From assembly GCA_964478125.1 (NCBI GenBank), contig CAYZGR010000065.1, forward strand, positions 1-17,648: 17,648 bases of DNA, in the 5' to 3' direction. Below are positions 7,284-15,828 of this stretch, one piece after another. A program made the position numbers and the translations under genes. The notes under the pieces are model-generated. The model was not told the DNA's origin. It made no database searches and was given only the letters and a program-made list of their open reading frames with translations. The DNA is from FW021-bin31 sp964478125 (GTDB taxonomy: Bacteria; Bacteroidota; Bacteroidia; Chitinophagales; Chitinophagaceae). Every line of letters starts with the position of its first letter. The stretch's first letter is position 1.

Positions 7284-8327
7284 ATGTATGTGCGTGTCTT
7301 GAAAACCGGTTGCTTGCTTTTAGCGCTCCTATGGAGTTTATCCTTTACAGAAATAAGGGCGCAGGATATTCATTTTTCGCAATTTTATGAGACTCCCTTA
7401 TTGCGAAACCCGGCCCTGGCTGGCATTTTTACCGGAGATTATCGTATAGAAGCTGTTTATCGCAATCAGTGGAATAGCATCAATATCCCCTATCAGACCG
7501 GTGCATTAAGCGGTGAAATGAAATTTCCCATCGGGCAGCATAATGATTATATTACGGGGGGGCTCCAACTTACTTATGATGTGGCAGGTACTTCTCATTT
7601 CCAGACAACACAAGTACTCCCTGTTATCAACTACCATAAGTCTTTGAGTGATGTCCGTAATATGTATTTGTCTGTGGGTTTTATGGGCGGATTTACACAG
7701 CGGCAATTTGATCCGGCTAATCTCACCTTTGATAATCAATACAACAATGGCAAGTTTGATCCCACATCCCCCAGTGGTGAAACTTTTAGCCGGTATAGTT
7801 ATCTGTATGCCGATATGGCGACAGGTATAAGTTTCAACAGTACTTTTGGAAAAAATGTGAACTGGTTCGCAGGAGTTTCCTATTATCACTTCAACAAACC
7901 CAAGTTGAGCTTTTTTGATGATAAAACCATCGAACTTGCTCCCAAATTTGATTTTAGTGCAGGCCTGAGCGCTCCCCTTAACGATTATGTCAAACTTATC
8001 GTTGAATATAATCAGTTGAAACAGGGGGATTATTCCGAAGTCATGGCGGGAGGATTGCTCGGATATGCCATTCAATTAAGACAAGGGGCCGGATCGCATA
8101 TGGATATGATATACGGAGGGGCGTTTGTACGCTGGAATGATGCTATTGTACCCGTTATCAAACTGGAACTTGAAAAATATATTGTGGGATTCAGCTATGA
8201 CATTAATATATCCAAATTGAATATGGCAAGCCGTGGACTCGGAGGATTTGAGATTTCATTATCGTACAAAGGCTTCTTTAACCGGCCGAACAGCACCTTA
8301 CATGCCTTGCGTTGCCCGCGTTTTTGA
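7284..8327 (+). CDS. PorP/SprF family type IX secretion system membrane protein
   Basis: This 347-residue outer-membrane beta-barrel protein is likely. The signal peptide spans 1-26 (IRA-Q). It is followed by the family hallmark QDIHFSQFYETPLLRNPALAG at about 27-47 and then YRNQWNSI, as seen in PorP/SprF proteins. Alternating aromatic and polar strands run to the C-terminus, with the late sequence GGFEISLSYKGFF. Family members assist type IX secretion or surface display of gliding adhesins, often next to a large adhesin gene or the core gld/por genes. Here neither is present, so this is a stand-alone paralogue and its client is unknown. It follows the M16 operon by 213 bases on the same strand and was probably transcribed separately. 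Confidence 0.9.
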   Translation: MYVRVLKTGCLLLALLWSLSFTEIRAQDIHFSQFYETPLLRNPALAGIFTGDYRIEAVYRNQWNSINIPYQTGALSGEMKFPIGQHNDYITGGLQLTYDVAGTSHFQTTQVLPVINYHKSLSDVRNMYLSVGFMGGFTQRQFDPANLTFDNQYNNGKFDPTSPSGETFSRYSYLYADMATGISFNSTFGKNVNWFAGVSYYHFNKPKLSFFDDKTIELAPKFDFSAGLSAPLNDYVKLIVEYNQLKQGDYSEVMAGGLLGYAIQLRQGAGSHMDMIYGGAFVRWNDAIVPVIKLELEKYIVGFSYDINISKLNMASRGLGGFEISLSYKGFFNRPNSTLHALRCPRF

Positions 8328-8330
8328 ATT

Positions 8331-8362
8331 TTTGGCCGGCTTTAAAAAAAGGTGTAGTTTTG
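8331..8362 (+). promoter_or_regulatory. Consensus Bacteroidetes promoter for the CxxC small protein gene
   Basis: TTTG (8331-8334), a 20-base spacer and TAGTTTTG (8355-8362) match the primary sigma consensus TTTG-N19-21-TAnnTTTG exactly. Transcription should begin near 8369, leaving a leader of about 20 bases before ATG 8388. The -33 box begins 3 bases after the PorP/SprF stop codon, so the small gene has its own promoter. Confidence 0.75.
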
Positions 8363-8387
8363 CTTAGGTAGGTTTAAATATTTAAAA

Positions 8388-8639
8388 ATGAAGATCAGGC
8401 ATTTTATTGGATTTGCAATATGCACGTTGCTTATTTTATTGATAAGCATGCCGGACGTTTGGGCGCAATGCGCTATCTGTACCAAGGTTTCTGCTGACCA
8501 GAGCGAAGGAGTGGCCAAGAGCTTTAATGCAGGAATCCTTTACCTTGCAGCCATTCCGTTTACAGTGGTGGGAATCGTAGGATATCGCTGGTATAAGAGC
8601 AACCTGCCCGAGGAAGAGGATGAGCAATTAACAGAATAA
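8388..8639 (+). CDS. Small CxxC membrane protein, conserved-looking, function unknown
   Basis: This 83-residue protein has a hydrophobic N-terminus (6-22) ending in VWA-Q, a likely cleavable signal peptide. The mature protein would begin QCAICTK, so a CxxC pair sits at its very N-terminus outside the cytoplasm. A second hydrophobic helix (about 48-67, ILYLAAIPFTVVGIVGYRWY) crosses the membrane and an acidic tail (LPEEEDEQLTE) follows. A CxxC at the mouth of a one-helix membrane protein could bind a metal or act as a thiol switch. I recall similar short proteins in Bacteroidetes but know no proven function. The consensus promoter and a following hairpin show a compact single-gene unit. Confidence 0.82.
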   Translation: MKIRHFIGFAICTLLILLISMPDVWAQCAICTKVSADQSEGVAKSFNAGILYLAAIPFTVVGIVGYRWYKSNLPEEEDEQLTE

Positions 8640-8648
8640 GAGGATATC

Positions 8649-8676
8649 TTGTCTCAGAAGAGACAAAATCTTTTAT
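8649..8676 (+). terminator. Hairpin terminator between convergent genes
   Basis: TTGTCTC (8649-8655) pairs perfectly with GAGACAA (8660-8666) around an AGAA loop. AATCTTTTATT follows, giving a moderate U tract for the plus-strand transcript. It lies 10 bases after the CxxC gene stop and 58 bases from the end of purH, which converges from the right. The opposite strand lacks a good U run, so it serves the plus strand best. Confidence 0.6.
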
Positions 8677-8723
8677 TAATAATTCTACTGCAAGAACATT
8701 CCCGTCAAAAATCTATTTCTCTT

Positions 8724-10241
8724 TTAATGCTTAAAATGGCGTTTTCCGGTCATCACCATGACCATATCATTTTGTTCGCAAAAGCGAACGGAATCTTTAT
8801 CGCGGATAGAACCGCCCGGTTGAATAACGGCCCGGATTCCTTCTGCATGAGCTAACTTTACACAATCATCAAATGGGAAAAAAGCATCGCTGGCCATTAC
8901 GGCGCCATTCAGATCATGACCAAATTGTTTGGCTTTGGCAATAGCCTGCCGTAATGCATCCACCCGGGATGTTTGACCTGCCCCTTTCCCCACGATCTGC
9001 CGATTTTTAGTCAGTGCGATGGCATTGGATTTTAAATGTTTGCAAACCAGGTTTGCAAACCGGAGTTCTTCCTTTTCTTCCTCAGTGGCCGGCCGGCCGG
9101 TTTCTTCCCATTTTTCATAATTTCCGCTATCCACTTCTTGTTCCAGAATCCCGTTGACCACATTTTTATATAAAGTCATATCCGTAAGGGGTGCTATTTG
9201 TTTTAGCAGAATGCGGTTTTTCTTCTTTTTGAGTATTTCGAGCGCCTCAATGCTAAAATCTTTAGCTACCAATATTTCAAAAAATATTTTGCTTATTGAT
9301 TCGGCAGTTTCTACCTCCATGATGGAATTGGTCACCAGAACCCCGCCAAAGGCACTTTCACTGTCACCGGACAGGGCGGCTTCCCAGGCTTCTTTAAGGG
9401 TAGGACGGATAGCCAGACCACAGGGATTGGTATGTTTGATAACAGCAAATACTTTTTCCCCAGCTGGAAATTCCTGCACCAGGCGTACGGCAGCGTCAAT
9501 ATCTACAAGATTATTATAAGAAATGGCTTTCCCATTCATTTGTTCAAATAGCTTCCCGAAGTTTCCATAAAAGGTACCTTTCTGGTGCGGATTTTCACCA
9601 TAGCGTAAGCTATTGGAAGGAGTAGCAGAAGAAAAGAAATAATGCCTTTCTTCCTTTTTAAGGAAATATTCTGCAATGGCAATATCGTATTGAGCGCACA
9701 GTTCGAAGCCCCTGCTTGCATAATAACGTCGTTCTTCCAGAGAGGTGATCCCTTTGTTTTCATTTAATAGGTGTGACAGACCCTCGTAATCCTCCTTTGA
9801 AGAAATGGTCAGGACATCTTTGTAGTTTTTACCGGCGGCTCTTATAAGTGATACGCCGCCGATATCTATTTTCTCGATGATCGCCTGTTCCTCAGTCGTA
9901 TTTTTTACAGTTTCTTCAAAGGGATACAGATCGACGATCACCAAATCAATTTCCGGTATGTCGTATGCTCTAAGCTGATCCAGATCTGCCTTATTTTCCC
10001 GCCTTGCCAGGATCCCGCCGAACACTTTGGGATGTAAGGTTTTTACCCTTCCTCCTAAGATTGAAGGATAGTTGGTTAGCTCTTCTACCGAATGACAGGG
10101 TACTCCCTGTTCCTCAATAAAATGCTGCGTTCCACCGGTGGAGTATAGGGTAATACCCAATTGATGTAGTTGCTTAATAATACTTTCCAGACCTTCTTTG
10201 TGAAAAACGGAGATGAGTGCAGACTTGATTGGCTTTTGCAT
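8724..10241 (-). CDS. purH: Bifunctional AICAR formyltransferase / IMP cyclohydrolase
   Basis: This 505-residue enzyme catalyses the last two steps of de novo purine synthesis: formylation of AICAR with 10-formyl-tetrahydrofolate, then ring closure to IMP. The MGS-like cyclohydrolase domain (1-145) shows STGGT (34-38), GGRVKTLHPKV (63-73) and DIGG (126-129). The transformylase domain shows LRYGENPHQ (212-220), the catalytic KH pair K269-H270 in KHTNPCG, and GSIRDKDSV near the C-terminus. I chose ATG 10241. An in-frame TTG at 10253 would add only four residues (MWHI when translated). It is co-directional with comEC, 18 bases downstream of it, so the two probably share a transcript. Confidence 0.97.
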   Translation of the reverse strand: MQKPIKSALISVFHKEGLESIIKQLHQLGITLYSTGGTQHFIEEQGVPCHSVEELTNYPSILGGRVKTLHPKVFGGILARRENKADLDQLRAYDIPEIDLVIVDLYPFEETVKNTTEEQAIIEKIDIGGVSLIRAAGKNYKDVLTISSKEDYEGLSHLLNENKGITSLEERRYYASRGFELCAQYDIAIAEYFLKKEERHYFFSSATPSNSLRYGENPHQKGTFYGNFGKLFEQMNGKAISYNNLVDIDAAVRLVQEFPAGEKVFAVIKHTNPCGLAIRPTLKEAWEAALSGDSESAFGGVLVTNSIMEVETAESISKIFFEILVAKDFSIEALEILKKKKNRILLKQIAPLTDMTLYKNVVNGILEQEVDSGNYEKWEETGRPATEEEKEELRFANLVCKHLKSNAIALTKNRQIVGKGAGQTSRVDALRQAIAKAKQFGHDLNGAVMASDAFFPFDDCVKLAHAEGIRAVIQPGGSIRDKDSVRFCEQNDMVMVMTGKRHFKH

Positions 10242-10259
10242 AATATGCCACAAATTTTA

Positions 10260-12353
10260 TTATTTCAATGATAAAATCCATGCCCCCTGATCGGGAACCG
10301 AAAAACAATGCAAATGTAATTGTTTACAGGCAGTTTTCCATTTTTGTCTTTGCCAGGGAGCCACTGATGCATCTAAGACTATAGCATTCGGAGAAAAATG
10401 ATGCTTTATTTCTGCCATTTTTAATCGGTTATGACCCGATAAGATAACATAATCCAGAGGTAAAATACTCATTAAAGAATCGTACCGGAAAGTCTTCTGA
10501 ACGAGGAGTAGTTTTTTATGATGAAATGTGAAAAAAGGAGTGTGGTTCGGCATTCTCGTACGCTTCTTAAGGTGTAATTTTTCTTTTGCGGTTGCCAGGA
10601 TATATTTTTGAATCTGTTTATCGTTCCATATCGAAGGATCTCCATAGAAACGGGACCGGCTGCCATCGACCATTTCAATGGCGGAATGTCCTCTGATCTG
10701 ATAGACAATTAATTTTTTCTGTGTATGGATCTTCCATTTTTGCACAAGCGAGAATACGCCTGCTATTGCGACCACTATCATGGCTGTCACTAAAGCTTTT
10801 TTATTTTTATAAAAGAGCCAGACAGATATCAGAATAATAAAACAATAGATGAACAAGAATATTATCGGGTGGAGGTAAATGTGTTGTAACCGGATGAAGT
10901 GGAATTGATCTGCCCAAAGAATGCTTTCATTCATCAATCCTAACAATTTGGTCAGTATGGTACCTATACCATTTGCCAAAGACGGAATAAAAGAAAAGGC
11001 GAGTAACCCGATTGTTCCATATAGAGCAACGGTAGCAGCAGGGATCAGGATGAGGTTGCTGATCAGGAAAATAGTGGGAAACTGATGAAAATAATACAAT
11101 ACCAAAGGGAAAGTGAGAATTTGTGCCGCCAGGGATACTGCAAGCAGCTCCCAAATATAATTGCCTGCTTTCTGTTTGAACCATAGCAGATTATTGATCG
11201 GTTTTTGAAAAACCAGGATACCGGCCACTGCCAGATATGAGAGCTGAAAGCCTACGTCAAATAAAAAAAAGGGATTGATGCAGAGCAGTAAAAATGCAGA
11301 AGCTGCTAAGGAGTTAAAGGTGTGGGCTTCCCGTTTAAAAAAGTTTTTTCCGGCTACGAGAAAGCTTAGCATGATAGCGGCCCGCAAGGTCGAGGGATGG
11401 GCGCCCGTAAGCAGGGTAAAACTCCATAAGCATATGAGAATGAGCGTCCCTTTTAAGGGACGGGTTGTACCCCTCTCCGGCAGAAACCGGAACAACCAGA
11501 TCAATACCAGATAGATCAATCCTATATGCAATCCCGAAATGGCAATCAGGTGGACGACTCCTACATTAGCATAAGCCTGATACAGTTTTGGGTCCAGGTC
11601 TTCTCTATAGCCCAATAATAAGGCTTCTGCAACTCCCAATTCTCGATCTGGTTTAATATATCTTCCCAGGATTCCCAAACAGACTTTCCTATACCTTAGA
11701 AAAAAGGCTTTCAGGTCGGCCGTTCTTCTCTTTTTGAGCACTTGCCATTGTCCTTCCGGTAAATAAGCGCTGAAATAGGTATTTCTTAACTTACAATACC
11801 TGCTGTAATTAAAGGCTCCGGGATTGTTTGAATATTTTATCTTTTCCAGCTTGTTGGGTATAAGAAGTACATCGCCGTACCTCAAAAGAGGCTTGTGTGT
11901 ACCTTTTGCGAAATACAAAAGCGTTTTACCACGTACATCCTCTAGTTCATTTTTGTTGAATATTGATTTTATTTTTGCTTCCGCTCTCCAACTGTTTTCT
12001 TTCTCAGTTATGGGACTGGTCAGTTTTACTTTTACAAAACTGTGGTCGGTCAAATAACGGCCGGCAAAGTCGGGCCGCAAGCTCATATTGTTCCACAGGC
12101 AAAGAAAAATGCCAAAAAGGAATAAAATAATTTGAATTCCGATTCCGGCATATCGTTTTGATATGTTGCCGCCCGGGAGATAAAATACAATAGCTATCCC
12201 CGTAGCTACAAAGATGAAGACCCCCGTTGCAGCCAGTGGATAAAAGACCGGGAGTATCGGGAAAAACCACCCAATCCCAATACCGGCCACAAGCGCGGGC
12301 AGGAACTGTAGAAAAGGAGCCTGCTTCCATAGCGGAATGTGGGCAGTAGGCAT
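10260..12353 (-). CDS. comEC: ComEC/Rec2-family competence membrane protein, with degenerate C-terminal domain
   Basis: This 697-residue polytopic protein should form the inner-membrane channel for single-stranded DNA during natural transformation. N-terminal helices (14-88) are followed by a DUF4131/OB-like region with NPGAFNYSRYCKLR (178-190). The competence domain begins near 240 (LLLGYREDLDP, HLIAISGLHIGLI at 268-280, HPSTLRAA at 319-326, FDVGFQLSYLAVAGI at 365-379) and carries several further helices to about 535. Residues 545-697 occupy the place of the metallo-beta-lactamase nuclease domain but show no HxHxDH motif. They end with IVLDASVAPW and a closing QGAWIL, a pattern I associate with Bacteroidetes ComEC. 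Channel function is plausible; nuclease activity is not supported. Confidence 0.9.
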   Translation of the reverse strand: MPTAHIPLWKQAPFLQFLPALVAGIGIGWFFPILPVFYPLAATGVFIFVATGIAIVFYLPGGNISKRYAGIGIQIILFLFGIFLCLWNNMSLRPDFAGRYLTDHSFVKVKLTSPITEKENSWRAEAKIKSIFNKNELEDVRGKTLLYFAKGTHKPLLRYGDVLLIPNKLEKIKYSNNPGAFNYSRYCKLRNTYFSAYLPEGQWQVLKKRRTADLKAFFLRYRKVCLGILGRYIKPDRELGVAEALLLGYREDLDPKLYQAYANVGVVHLIAISGLHIGLIYLVLIWLFRFLPERGTTRPLKGTLILICLWSFTLLTGAHPSTLRAAIMLSFLVAGKNFFKREAHTFNSLAASAFLLLCINPFFLFDVGFQLSYLAVAGILVFQKPINNLLWFKQKAGNYIWELLAVSLAAQILTFPLVLYYFHQFPTIFLISNLILIPAATVALYGTIGLLAFSFIPSLANGIGTILTKLLGLMNESILWADQFHFIRLQHIYLHPIIFLFIYCFIILISVWLFYKNKKALVTAMIVVAIAGVFSLVQKWKIHTQKKLIVYQIRGHSAIEMVDGSRSRFYGDPSIWNDKQIQKYILATAKEKLHLKKRTRMPNHTPFFTFHHKKLLLVQKTFRYDSLMSILPLDYVILSGHNRLKMAEIKHHFSPNAIVLDASVAPWQRQKWKTACKQLHLHCFSVPDQGAWILSLK

Positions 12354-12385
12354 GCTCTAATATAAAGAAATTTTAAAGAATATGC

Positions 12386-12393
12386 TATCTTAG
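12386..12393 (+). promoter_or_regulatory. Weak candidate -7 box close to the acpH start
   Basis: TATCTTAG differs from TAnnTTTG at one base and ends only 4 bases before ATG 12398. If used, it would give a leaderless or near-leaderless mRNA. No TTTG lies 19-21 bases upstream, so this is tentative. Confidence 0.22.
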
Positions 12394-12397
12394 GCAC

Positions 12398-12985
12398 ATG
12401 AATTTTCTGGCGCATGCATATCTCTCTTTTGGACGAAAGGAGCTTCTCGTAGGGAACCTGATCACAGATTTTATCCGCGGATATCCGAAACAGGATCTTC
12501 CCGATGCTGTTCAAACAGGTATTGCGCTACATTATGCAATTGATGATTTTACCGATAAGCATCCTGTAACCTTATTTGCAAAAGAATATTTGCGCGCTTC
12601 CTGCGGAAGATATTGCGGCGTATTCTTGGATGTGATCTATGATCATTTTCTGGCTACCGATTCCGGCCGTTTTTCTCCCGAGGGACTCGCTGTTTTTAGC
12701 AGGAATGTATATCGGATACTGGATGCCCATGAACGACAGCTGCCTCCCCGCTTTAAGCGTATGTTTCCTTTTATGAAAGAGCAGGACTGGCTGTATGGTT
12801 ACCATTCAAAAAGAGGAATAAAAGGGGCTTTTAAAGGAATTTATCGCCGTGCCGCCTATTTAAAAGAAAGTGATGCCGCATACAAGGGCTTTATTACCCA
12901 TTATCCTGAGCTGCAAAAATGTTATCTTGATTTTATGCCTGAAATGACGGCGTTTTCAAAGGGATTCATTTACAATCATACATAA
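12398..12985 (+). CDS. acpH: Acyl carrier protein phosphodiesterase family (AcpH, COG3124)
   Basis: This 195-residue cytoplasmic protein is close to the E. coli AcpH length. AcpH removes the 4'-phosphopantetheine arm from acyl carrier protein. The family start MNFLAHAYLSF, the motif GNLITDFIRG (19-28), and H45 with IDDFTDKHP (48-56) give the His/Asp set of this HD-like metal phosphohydrolase family. VIYDHFLA lies near residues 80-90. It is divergent from comEC with only 44 bases between. The next gene, an aminotransferase, begins 91 bases downstream on the same strand. Family assignment is firm; activity on ACP in this organism is inferred. Confidence 0.86.
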   Translation: MNFLAHAYLSFGRKELLVGNLITDFIRGYPKQDLPDAVQTGIALHYAIDDFTDKHPVTLFAKEYLRASCGRYCGVFLDVIYDHFLATDSGRFSPEGLAVFSRNVYRILDAHERQLPPRFKRMFPFMKEQDWLYGYHSKRGIKGAFKGIYRRAAYLKESDAAYKGFITHYPELQKCYLDFMPEMTAFSKGFIYNHT

Positions 12986-13076
12986 ACATTGGCACGGGTT
13001 ATGATCTTGTTTGGGACAGGAGCTTTTGAATCCTATCGCTTTTAGTAAATGGATCATTAATCGTAAATTGCTTCCC

Positions 13077-14141
13077 ATGAAAGTCTATCTGAATACGGCC
13101 GGTACGGGCTTACTATCTCCTGCTGCGGTTGCTGCCGCTCAAAAATTCCAGAATGAAACACTTGTAGATCCAAGTAAGGCTTTTTTAAATTGGATGGAAA
13201 AAGACCTTCCCGGGATAAGGAAAAATGCCGCTGGACTATTGAATGCATCCGAAGAGCAGATATCTTTTCTGCCCAATTTCTCATTTGCTTTATCCGCGAT
13301 TATACAAGGCCTGCAGGGACGTGTCAAAAAGGTGTTGTTATATAAAGCGGATTATCCCTCGCTGAACCTTCCTTTTGAACTGGGAAATTTTGAAATTCAC
13401 TATGTAGACAGTACAGATGGATTTCATATTTCTGTTGATGATGTGATCCGGAAGATCAATAAAGAAAAGATTGAAGTGGTAGCGCTTAGCCATGTACAAT
13501 TCTTATCAGGTTTCAAAATAGATCTGGATGCTGTAGGCCAATATTGCAAAGAGAAGGGCGTGGTCTTTATTGTGGATGGAACTCAAAGTATGGGCGCCGT
13601 TCCTATCGCTTTTCAGCATTTACCGGTGGATGTACTTATCGGCAGCAGTTATAAGTGGTTGAATGGGGGATTTGGTTCGGCCATTCTTTGTATTAAGGAG
13701 CCATTTATAGACCGTTTTCCCCCTAGGACCGCCGGTTATGGCAGCCTGGATAAACATGGACTGCAGTCGGAATACCGGCCGTCTAATAAGAGTTTTGAAC
13801 CTGGTCATATGAACGCGCCCGCTTTGCTCCAGTTAAACGATGGTATGTTACACAAATTGAAAATCGGATTAGAGGCAATTAATAAGCATAATGCGGAATT
13901 GATGCGAAAATTACAAAATTCCATGATGGAACTTCCTTATCCGGTAATAGGTGGAGAAGACCTGAAAAACCGCCTTCATATTTTTTGCTTTAAGGCGGAA
14001 AAAGCTGTTGCGGAATATCTTAAGAAAGAAGGATTTGCTTTGACATGGAGGCAGGGAAGTATTCGCATCAGCCCTCATTATTATAATACGGAAATGGACA
14101 TTGAAATGTTTGTTCATACGTTAAAAAGATGGAAGGCATAA
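13077..14141 (+). CDS. Class V PLP-dependent aminotransferase family enzyme
   Basis: This 354-residue pyridoxal-phosphate enzyme belongs to the cysteine desulfurase/kynureninase-like fold. From the chosen ATG, the start YLNTAGTGLLSP (4-15), H139 with Q141 in SHVQFLSG, D167 and Q170 in VDGTQSMGA, and the Schiff-base lysine K193 in SSYKWLNGG are visible. RISPHYYNT near the C-terminus is a common ending of the class. I see no clear active-site cysteine loop of SufS type, so sulfur transfer is not supported and the reaction is unknown. An in-frame TTG at 13011 would add 22 residues with no family character, so ATG 13077 is preferred. It may be co-transcribed with acpH. It converges on the M28 gene, with 28 bases between. 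Confidence 0.85.
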   Translation: MKVYLNTAGTGLLSPAAVAAAQKFQNETLVDPSKAFLNWMEKDLPGIRKNAAGLLNASEEQISFLPNFSFALSAIIQGLQGRVKKVLLYKADYPSLNLPFELGNFEIHYVDSTDGFHISVDDVIRKINKEKIEVVALSHVQFLSGFKIDLDAVGQYCKEKGVVFIVDGTQSMGAVPIAFQHLPVDVLIGSSYKWLNGGFGSAILCIKEPFIDRFPPRTAGYGSLDKHGLQSEYRPSNKSFEPGHMNAPALLQLNDGMLHKLKIGLEAINKHNAELMRKLQNSMMELPYPVIGGEDLKNRLHIFCFKAEKAVAEYLKKEGFALTWRQGSIRISPHYYNTEMDIEMFVHTLKRWKA

Positions 14142-14169
14142 TTTCACAGGGGTGTTGAGCCAATAGCCG

Positions 14170-15813
14170 CTAATGCATCATACTATCACGGAGCGCTTTA
14201 AATTCTGATCCTGCTTTCCAGTTGGGAAAGACCCGTTCATTCGATAGTGTAAGGCCGATTTCAAATAACAGACGTGAAACCTGGACCATTCCGCTATAGT
14301 CCGCTTGTGGATCATATTCGTCCGAGGGCTGATGATATTTATTTGCACCGTAGTCGGCTCGTCGTTTTTGTACCCAGGCGTTACTATGATCTACGCTTTC
14401 CAGCCCATTGTGTACGTCCAGTGCCGGTATACCTACCTTGGCAAAACTAAAATGGTCCGAACGGAAATATCCACCGGTGGAAGGGTTGAGATCGCCTCGA
14501 ACCTTTATGCTGTCTTTTTTAGCTAATGCTTCCACATAATCTTCCAGGTGATTTTGTCCCAGTCCGGTGATAACCAGATCTTTGGTTTTTCCGTAGATCC
14601 CCATCGCATCCATGTTTAAATCGGCCACGGTCCTATTTAATGGATAGATCGGATGTTCGGCATAATACCGGGAGCCCAACAAGCCTTGTTCTTCCGCTGT
14701 GACCGCGAGGAAAAGAACTGAACGTTTTGGAGGTGTGGGCAGACGAGTAAATGCTTTTGCTATCGCTAACATGGAAGCCACTCCGCTGGCATTATCCACT
14801 GCCCCATTATATATGGAATCGCCGTTTACCGGTATCCCAATGCCGAAATGGTCCCAATGGGCAGTGTAAATAAGATACTCGTCGGGTCTTAGGCTGCCTT
14901 TGAGGAGACCTGCTACATTATGAGATACATTATAAGTAATATGATTGGTAAAAGAGACGGATACCTTTTGATTGAGCGGAATTGCCTTAAACTCTGTCTT
15001 GCGGGCCATAGCCGTAAAATCACCGGTGATGCCTGCGCGGGTTAATAGCTTTTGTGCGGCCTCATAAGAGATCCAGCCTTCCATCTTACAGCGGTCTAAA
15101 TGTTTATGAGGGTCTTGTAGATAAAGCTGTCCTCCGCTGAAACTGCTTTGTATCACACTCCAGGGATAGCCGGCCGCTTTGGTTTGATGGACGATCAATA
15201 CCCCGGCCGCTCCCTGTCGGGCGGCTTCTTCATATTTATAGGTCCATCGTCCGTAATAGGTCATGGTGTCGCCTTTGAAGAAATCAGATCTCCCTGACCG
15301 AAATCCGGGGTCATTGACCAGGACCACTACCGTTTTTCCCTTTACATCCAGCCCTTTGTAGTCATTCCAGTGATATTCCGGAGCGACTACTCCGAATCCT
15401 ACAAAGACCAAAGGCGAATTCCGGATGATTACTTTTGGGAGCTCCTGCTCGCTTAAGGCTATAAAGTCTTTTCCATACTGAAGGCGTAAAGGATTTTTAT
15501 TTCCCCTGACGAACATGATCTCAGAAGGTTTGCTGTCTATTTCCACCAGCGGTACTTTTTGAAAATAGCTTCTGTTGTTGCCGGGAGCAAGTCCCAACTT
15601 CTTGAACTGGTTACTGATGTATCGAATGGTTTTTTCTTCTCCTTTGGTAAACGGTTTCCTCCCTTGCAGGGAGTCGTTTGATAAAACCGCTATATGCTTT
15701 TTAATGACGGAAGCATTAATGGCGTGTTCTGCCGCCTGTTGTTCTTTATGCCGGCAGGCAGCGAGTGAGATAACGGCAGGTAAAAATATCTTCAGAAGCG
15801 TCTTTATGGACAT
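14170..15813 (-). CDS. Lipoprotein M28 family zinc aminopeptidase with PA domain
   Basis: This 547-residue envelope lipoprotein has a signal peptide ending in lipobox LAAC (Cys20). A protease-associated (PA) domain occupies roughly 130-260. The M28 peptidase core follows, with predicted zinc ligands H319 (in AHWDHFG), D340 (AVDNASG), E375 (TAEEQG, with E374 catalytic), D402 (NMDAMG) and H454 (RSDHFSF). It probably trims peptides outside the inner membrane. ATG 15813 gives a compact signal peptide and has AGGTGA upstream. GTG 15828, five codons earlier, abuts the dnaN stop and is a poorer alternative. It lies 15 bases downstream of dnaN on the same strand, so it is likely transcribed with it. 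Confidence 0.92.
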   Translation of the reverse strand: MSIKTLLKIFLPAVISLAACRHKEQQAAEHAINASVIKKHIAVLSNDSLQGRKPFTKGEEKTIRYISNQFKKLGLAPGNNRSYFQKVPLVEIDSKPSEIMFVRGNKNPLRLQYGKDFIALSEQELPKVIIRNSPLVFVGFGVVAPEYHWNDYKGLDVKGKTVVVLVNDPGFRSGRSDFFKGDTMTYYGRWTYKYEEAARQGAAGVLIVHQTKAAGYPWSVIQSSFSGGQLYLQDPHKHLDRCKMEGWISYEAAQKLLTRAGITGDFTAMARKTEFKAIPLNQKVSVSFTNHITYNVSHNVAGLLKGSLRPDEYLIYTAHWDHFGIGIPVNGDSIYNGAVDNASGVASMLAIAKAFTRLPTPPKRSVLFLAVTAEEQGLLGSRYYAEHPIYPLNRTVADLNMDAMGIYGKTKDLVITGLGQNHLEDYVEALAKKDSIKVRGDLNPSTGGYFRSDHFSFAKVGIPALDVHNGLESVDHSNAWVQKRRADYGANKYHQPSDEYDPQADYSGMVQVSRLLFEIGLTLSNERVFPNWKAGSEFKALRDSMMH

Positions 15814-15828
15814 ATAAAGCTTGGTCAC

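Noticed and set aside
7506..8075. Antisense open frame of 189 codons inside the PorP/SprF gene
   Set aside because: It is opposite a clear outer-membrane family protein, with no signal peptide, motif or promoter.
12206..12514. Minus-strand open frame crossing the comEC/acpH junction
   Set aside because: It overlaps both real genes in other frames, and its translation is a shifted reading of comEC.
13011..13076. TTG start extending the aminotransferase by 22 residues
   Set aside because: The class V fold begins at MKVYLNTAG; the extension has no conserved character, and the ATG is preferred.
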